Assembly (NCBI GenBank): GCA_964581905.1
Contig: CAZOQJ010000101.1
Span: 1 to 8,992, forward strand
Origin: CAZBWE01 sp964581905
GTDB lineage: Bacteria > Planctomycetota > Phycisphaerae > Sedimentisphaerales > Anaerobacaceae
Reading direction: 5' to 3'
Length of the DNA: 8,992 bases
The translations under genes were made by a program, and so were the position numbers. The notes under the pieces were generated by a model. The model saw only the letters and a list, made by a program, of their open reading frames with translations. It made no database searches and was not told the DNA's origin. The stretch's first letter is position 1. The number at the start of each line of letters is the position of its first letter. Below are positions 5,087-8,992 of the stretch, in pieces.

Positions 5087-6202
5087 TTACTGTTCGATGT
5101 TTATCGTGTTAGGCTCTTCAGCTTTTATTTCATTGGGTTCCTGCGGTTTTGGCTCATCCTCAAGCAAGTCCGGAAGCTGCTTTGTCAGATTCTTTGCTTT
5201 CCAGTCGGCAATTTGGTAAATCCATCCCTGATGTTTCAGAGAAAATTCTTTCGCATTGTCCCAGGCAAGCAGTTTTGCTTCTTTTTCCTTCAACTGCTCT
5301 TGTGACTCATCCTGTTTTGGTTTTTCAACTCTTTCTGTGAAGTCGGCCTGGCAGATTGCATACGTTTTATCATCCTTTTGTGCAATTTCTATGGTGTAAA
5401 CTGCCGAGTTTTTCAGCTGACACACATATTTTCTGTCAAATAGCAGGCCGGGTGTTTTTTTGCTGACATCTTCGAGTCTCAAACTCGCCAAAGCATTGAA
5501 GACACTCCGGCTCTCGCTGATTTTTAACTTCTTGCCCTGTGGAGGGTTTTCCAGCAGTATGTCTTTGCTATCATCTTTGACTTTTAGTGTATATTCGCCA
5601 CCTGGTGAGCTTACTGTTACCGATTCGATATCCTCGCGCTTGATTGAGGATAGGGTTTGTTCGATATAATTCATCACCTGATTGTTGAGCCGCGGCGTAC
5701 TTTCTGTAAGGTACACCTTATCGCTCGATTTCTTGTCGCTTGAAAGCAGCCTTACATAGGTACCGGCTCCTGTCTCTTTTGTTTTTCCCACGACGACCCC
5801 AGCCAGAATGGTTGAGTTTGGCTCCGGCGTCAAAAATTTGACGACATTTAGGGCGTTTTCCTCTGTTACCCAAAGGTCTTCGTGATTAGCCGGGTCGTCG
5901 GTAATAAATTGCGACCAGCGGATTTCCTGGCACTTTGAGAGCAAATTGTTTATTTCACTAACCTTTGCGGGATAATTGTCCTTGTTTGCAACAACGAAGC
6001 GACCTGCTATTCGCTTTAAGGTTACAATATTATCGCCTTTCCCAATAACGATACTGCCGATGCGAGCCGTATTAAGCCCCGGCATCAGATAGCCGGGTGT
6101 TTCCGGCTTTACTGACTCACCAGAGATGTGTGGTATAGTTACGGCCAGGAGCACCATAACAACGGCAACAGCAGCAAGTATTGCAAGTTTTTTGTCACTC
6201 AT
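5087..6202 (-). CDS. DUF4340-type membrane-anchored extracytoplasmic protein
   Basis: This 371-residue protein has one N-terminal membrane helix (about 5-23) after a short MSDKK cytosolic end, then a long soluble domain outside the membrane. The repeated beta-rich pattern, with segments such as NIVTLKRIAGRFVV, the LW/LNVVKFL region and GTYVRLLSSDKK...VYL, matches DUF4340 proteins, which in planctomycetes and other bacteria accompany GldG-like ABC components. The last 29 residues are Glu/Pro/Asn-rich and probably disordered (EDEPKPQEPNEIKAEEPN). The ATG at 6202 has GGGAG eight bases upstream. It is the last gene of the three-gene set, 62 bp after the GldG-like gene, and converges with the FHA-GAF gene. 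Its role is unproved; a partner of the exporter at the outer face of the membrane is inference. Confidence 0.8.
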   Translation of the reverse strand: MSDKKLAILAAVAVVMVLLAVTIPHISGESVKPETPGYLMPGLNTARIGSIVIGKGDNIVTLKRIAGRFVVANKDNYPAKVSEINNLLSKCQEIRWSQFITDDPANHEDLWVTEENALNVVKFLTPEPNSTILAGVVVGKTKETGAGTYVRLLSSDKKSSDKVYLTESTPRLNNQVMNYIEQTLSSIKREDIESVTVSSPGGEYTLKVKDDSKDILLENPPQGKKLKISESRSVFNALASLRLEDVSKKTPGLLFDRKYVCQLKNSAVYTIEIAQKDDKTYAICQADFTERVEKPKQDESQEQLKEKEAKLLAWDNAKEFSLKHQGWIYQIADWKAKNLTKQLPDLLEDEPKPQEPNEIKAEEPNTINIEQ

Positions 6203-6230
6203 CTATAAAACTCCCATTTTATGATTTAAA

Positions 6231-6258
6231 TTCGAAATTCGAATTTCGTGCTTCGTAC
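6231..6258. repeat. Four 7-bp TTCGNNN tandem units with a 16-bp palindrome
   Basis: TTCGAAA, TTCGAAT, TTCGTGC and TTCGTAC are adjacent with an exact 7-bp period. The first two units with their flanks create CGAAATTCGAATTTCG (6233-6248), a perfect 16-bp palindrome. It sits in the gap between the GldG-like and DUF4340 genes. The reverse strand reads GTACGAAGCACGAA, which resembles the CACGAAG unit at 1464-1471. There is no T-run, so it is not a standard terminator. Confidence 0.65.
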
Positions 6259-6264
6259 TTTCAC

Positions 6265-8265
6265 TTAGGCATCGCTTGCGTGACTGATATAATGTCTTTT
6301 TCTTGCACTTCGTCGGATGCCAAGGATTATAGCAATTATTAGGATAACGGCTGGAGCCGTCAGCATATTAAAATTGCGAAGAACATTGCTTAAATGTTCG
6401 GTTCGTTCTCGTCTTTTCAATTTTATTTCATTTAGCTGGCGTTCTGCCTCGTGTTTTTTCAATTCGATATCCCGCTGTTTTTGCAGGATGGTACTGCCGA
6501 TGATATCTGCTTTTTCAGCTTCCGTCGAGGACAGGATAGATTGTAATTCTTTTGTGAAGCCGGCAATTTGTACGTTTAGTTTGGCAACCTCCTGAGCGGT
6601 TTCTGCCTCTGCCTGTTTTTCAATTTCGTCAACAACAGTGAACGGTCGCTTAAAATTGCCTCGTGACCTGATGGAAATCAAATCGGTCGAGCCGGTTAAA
6701 TCATCAATTGCATTGAGCATTAAAGTGCTGTTATCACCACGGGGGACCTTTCCAAAGATAGAAAAATCCTGATACGCCAATGCATCGCTTATAAAATCGA
6801 CATCCGCAAACACTACCACGGCACAGTCCGTTTCTGCTTGTGTTAAACCATTGATTTGTTTTTTGACTTTCTTGGTTTCGTTCGGGTCTTCTGTTTTTTG
6901 CTCAACCTCGATTTCAATTCCGTCAGGAAAGCTGCTCTTAAAACGACCCGTAACCAGGCAGGCCAACGGCACAGGCTCAAATCCCATAGTGAATCTACTT
7001 TTAAGTTTCGGTGGGTCCAGGAGCATCATTTCGTATGGGCCGCTTACTGTAATGCTATTGCCCTGATTGGTTGTCGTGAGAAGCACAGTTTGTTCAATAT
7101 TCGCCGATTCTGTCTCGTTTGAGTCTTCAATTTCCTTCAGTGCACCAGCGAACAGGAATCGTACCTCGTTAAGCTCAGCGGTAATAACATTGTTGTTGTT
7201 AAAACATCCGGGCCCGAGACCGAGATAGGTAATGACATCTTCGAATCGGCCATTGGGACCAACAGGTGCAGACTGCATCAAATTTCTATCGCCGACAAGT
7301 GTATTCTCCGACATTTCAAGACCCCAGGTTCGTAACAGTACGTTTAGATTCGAACCCCGCGAAGCTGATGCCCCCATTTGCCTTGCCATTTGATTGGGGA
7401 TATCCTTAAGGCAATGGGGGTCAACGCATACAATTGTTCTGCCGCCTTTAAGGACAAACTGGTCTATTGCAAAGATGGTTTTTTCCGGCAGCTCCTTGGG
7501 ATGAATGACCAGCAGGATATCAATATCATTTATATCATTAACATCTGTTGGAATCTGCGTTACTTCGTACTTTCTGCGTAAATGCTGAACGAAGGTCCAG
7601 GGCGGCTGGGTTGGTTGTCCCTGCATTCGCCTTAGCTGAGCCATATAATCGCTGACGTCTTCGCCCATTACCGCAAGCGAGCTTAGTATTCCGATTTTCT
7701 TTTTTTCGCGTGTGATTGCGGTGTCTATCAGGTAACTTATATCATACTCGACGAAATTTTGCCGGTCCGGTGAAAAGAATTTTATAACCTTTTCAACTCC
7801 AAAAGGCGTTTGTAGTACCAGGCCAAAGAAAAAGTTCTCCTCCTGAGTTATAGGGTATCGGTTCAGGCCGTATCGCATTGCCTGTACTTCGTTGTCGGAA
7901 AAAGGCCTCGGGTCGATAATTTGCAGTTTAACCATTCCTTTGGACGCCGCTACATATTCCTGAAGCAATGCTTTAACGAACTCGTAATAATTGTTGAAAT
8001 ACTTAATCTGGTCCGGCGCTTTCAGTGTAGCCGTTTTTGCATAGTATAGCTTCATTGTTATTGGCTGATGAAGCCTGGCTAAAATTGCCTTTGTCCCATC
8101 CGAAAGCGTATAGAGCTTCTGGTCGGTGACATCGACCTTAAGGCGTTTGCCGATGTTTTGACAGATGCTTATTGCACTGAAAGTAATTACCAGAATAAGC
8201 AGCGCAGCTATAATCGCTCGTATCACTCTGCTGGCTCTGTGAGAATTTTGTTGCTTTTGTGCCAT
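6265..8265 (-). CDS. GldG-like ABC transporter auxiliary protein
   Basis: This 666-residue protein has an N-terminal membrane helix (about 14-34), then the family signature VDVTDQKLYTLSDGTKAIL (44-62). A long extracytoplasmic region includes EYDISYLIDTA (173-183), GILSSLAVMGED (192-203) and a LLVIHPKELPEK...QFVLKGGRTIVCVDP stretch (251-283), typical of the ABC_transp_aux/GldG fold. A strongly charged coiled coil (about 545-625) leads to a second helix (about 634-650) and a basic end (RRSARKRHY). The family resembles GldG of gliding bacteria, but here most likely serves an uncharacterised ABC-2 exporter. I chose the ATG at 8265, which has AAGGAG 13 bases upstream. A TTG twelve codons earlier (8301) has only a weak site. 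The gene begins 52 bp after the permease stop, so the two are probably one operon. Confidence 0.86.
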   Translation of the reverse strand: MAQKQQNSHRASRVIRAIIAALLILVITFSAISICQNIGKRLKVDVTDQKLYTLSDGTKAILARLHQPITMKLYYAKTATLKAPDQIKYFNNYYEFVKALLQEYVAASKGMVKLQIIDPRPFSDNEVQAMRYGLNRYPITQEENFFFGLVLQTPFGVEKVIKFFSPDRQNFVEYDISYLIDTAITREKKKIGILSSLAVMGEDVSDYMAQLRRMQGQPTQPPWTFVQHLRRKYEVTQIPTDVNDINDIDILLVIHPKELPEKTIFAIDQFVLKGGRTIVCVDPHCLKDIPNQMARQMGASASRGSNLNVLLRTWGLEMSENTLVGDRNLMQSAPVGPNGRFEDVITYLGLGPGCFNNNNVITAELNEVRFLFAGALKEIEDSNETESANIEQTVLLTTTNQGNSITVSGPYEMMLLDPPKLKSRFTMGFEPVPLACLVTGRFKSSFPDGIEIEVEQKTEDPNETKKVKKQINGLTQAETDCAVVVFADVDFISDALAYQDFSIFGKVPRGDNSTLMLNAIDDLTGSTDLISIRSRGNFKRPFTVVDEIEKQAEAETAQEVAKLNVQIAGFTKELQSILSSTEAEKADIIGSTILQKQRDIELKKHEAERQLNEIKLKRRERTEHLSNVLRNFNMLTAPAVILIIAIILGIRRSARKRHYISHASDA

Positions 8266-8317
8266 ACTTTTATAAATCTCCTTACATACCTCGTCGTACA
8301 ATTTCCGGCGGGGTAAA

Positions 8318-8992
8318 TTAACCGGCCTTGGTTTGGTCTAAAACAATACTGCCTGCAACGAGCCATCCGACAATCAGCAGCACGAAATAAGACAGGTCCT
8401 TAAACTGCAGCAGTCCATCCTGGATAGACTCGAAGTGTGTTTGAAAACTCATATTTTCAATTGCTGAGACCAGGCCAGCCGGTAAAAAAGAAGAAAGATA
8501 ACTCAGTGTTGTCGGCATACCGGCAAAAACGAGTACTGCACAGGCAACCACCGACAAAACAAAACTTATAACCTGGTTCCTACTGACTGCTGAGAAGAAA
8601 CATCCTATAGCGAGAAAACCTCCCGCCATTAACACACAGCCTATGTAGCCTGTAATGATTAAGCCGATGTCGGGCTCTCCGAGGTAACTAACCGTGATTA
8701 CCATCGGAAAAGTCAAAGCCAATGCGATTGTAAGGAAAAGCCACGCTGCAAAGAACTTCCCTAAAACGGCCTGTGTTATGGTAATCGGCAGAGTAAACAG
8801 CAGCTCAATGGAGCCGGACCTCCGTTCTTCGGCCCATAGGCGCATTGTTGCCGAGGGCACCATAAAGATAAATAGTAACGGCATATTCATAAAAAACACC
8901 CGCATATCCGCCTGCCGCATCTCGAAAAAACCCTGCTTGAATGTCAGGTATCCGGAGAAAAACAGAAAGATAACAAGAAAAACATAAGCAAT
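8318..8992 (-). CDS. ABC-2 type permease, GldF-like (N-terminus off right edge)
   Basis: The frame is open from the right window edge to a TAA at 8318, giving 224 residues. The first visible ATG (8920) is internal, because the frame continues upstream as IAYVFLVIFLFFSGYLTFKQGFFE, a typical first membrane helix and loop of this family. The hallmark follows: a PSATMRLWAEERRSGSIELL stretch, then TLPIT and GKFFAAW, as in GldF/NosY-type ABC-2 permeases. About six membrane helices are visible, ending in VGWLVAGSIVLDQTK. Only some 15-25 residues are probably missing at the N-terminus. The cognate ATP-binding protein is expected just beyond the right edge. With the GldG-like and DUF4340 proteins it would form the membrane core of one complex. 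Substrate is unknown. Confidence 0.88.
   Translation of the reverse strand: MAYVFLVIFLFFSGYLTFKQGFFEMRQADMRVFFMNMPLLFIFMVPSATMRLWAEERRSGSIELLFTLPITITQAVLGKFFAAWLFLTIALALTFPMVITVSYLGEPDIGLIITGYIGCVLMAGGFLAIGCFFSAVSRNQVISFVLSVVACAVLVFAGMPTTLSYLSSFLPAGLVSAIENMSFQTHFESIQDGLLQFKDLSYFVLLIVGWLVAGSIVLDQTKAG

Noticed and set aside
8266..8301. TTG start giving a 12-residue longer GldG-like protein
   Set aside because: The added residues (MYDEVCKEIYKS) include the AAGGAG ribosome site of the downstream ATG and lack a good site of their own, so they are more likely leader sequence.
8694..8987. 97-codon plus-strand open frame at the right edge
   Set aside because: It is antisense to the ABC-2 permease, whose hallmark MRLWAEERR motif is in the minus frame; no ribosome site or protein family is visible.

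Overview
The window reads as ordinary chromosomal DNA of moderate GC content from a bacterium, most likely a planctomycete (Phycisphaerae/Sedimentisphaerales-like). That placement is inference. It rests on the combination of a V/A-type ATPase operon, a GldG-like plus DUF4340 ABC-2 export cassette, an FHA-GAF protein, a zinc-ribbon membrane protein, and intergenic short-period repeats. No insertion sequence, phage gene, tRNA, rRNA or CRISPR array was seen.

Layout. Positions 1-1350 (minus strand) carry the start of a V/A-type ATPase operon: a short coiled-coil stalk subunit (H/G type), then the N-terminal half of subunit I, which runs off the left edge. Positions 1351-1530 hold the operon's probable promoter, a possible weak terminator for mdh, and an 8-bp tandem repeat. 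Positions 1531-2463 (minus) are mdh, an NAD-dependent malate dehydrogenase. The 367-bp stretch 2464-2830 contains no conventional gene but is not empty. It has a good mdh promoter with a palindrome in the leader, and upstream of that a compact minus-strand unit with its own TTGACA promoter, three predicted hairpins, a 33-codon ORF and a strong hairpin-plus-T6 terminator. I treat this as a candidate small RNA or small-protein gene of about 150 nt, and it is the most interesting item here.

Positions 2831-3571 (plus) encode a metallo-beta-lactamase-fold hydrolase of the COG1237 type. It is followed after 22 bp by a 158-residue zinc-ribbon membrane protein of unknown function. Positions 4130-5060 hold a near-consensus promoter and an FHA-GAF protein, which looks like a single-gene signalling unit. 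Positions 5087-8992 (minus) are three co-directional genes: a partial ABC-2 permease, a GldG-like membrane-anchored extracytoplasmic protein and a DUF4340 membrane-anchored protein. Together they look like the membrane and periplasmic parts of an uncharacterised Gld-type ABC system, whose ATPase would lie beyond the right edge. A 7-bp TTCG tandem repeat containing a perfect 16-bp palindrome lies between the last two genes.

How they fit together: the ATPase (ion gradient) and malate dehydrogenase (central carbon) are energy-metabolism housekeeping genes. The FHA-GAF gene looks like a stand-alone phospho-signalling unit. The three right-hand genes probably form one membrane complex. I see no evidence for a new defence or mobile system. 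The novelty is modest and mainly in the non-coding DNA.
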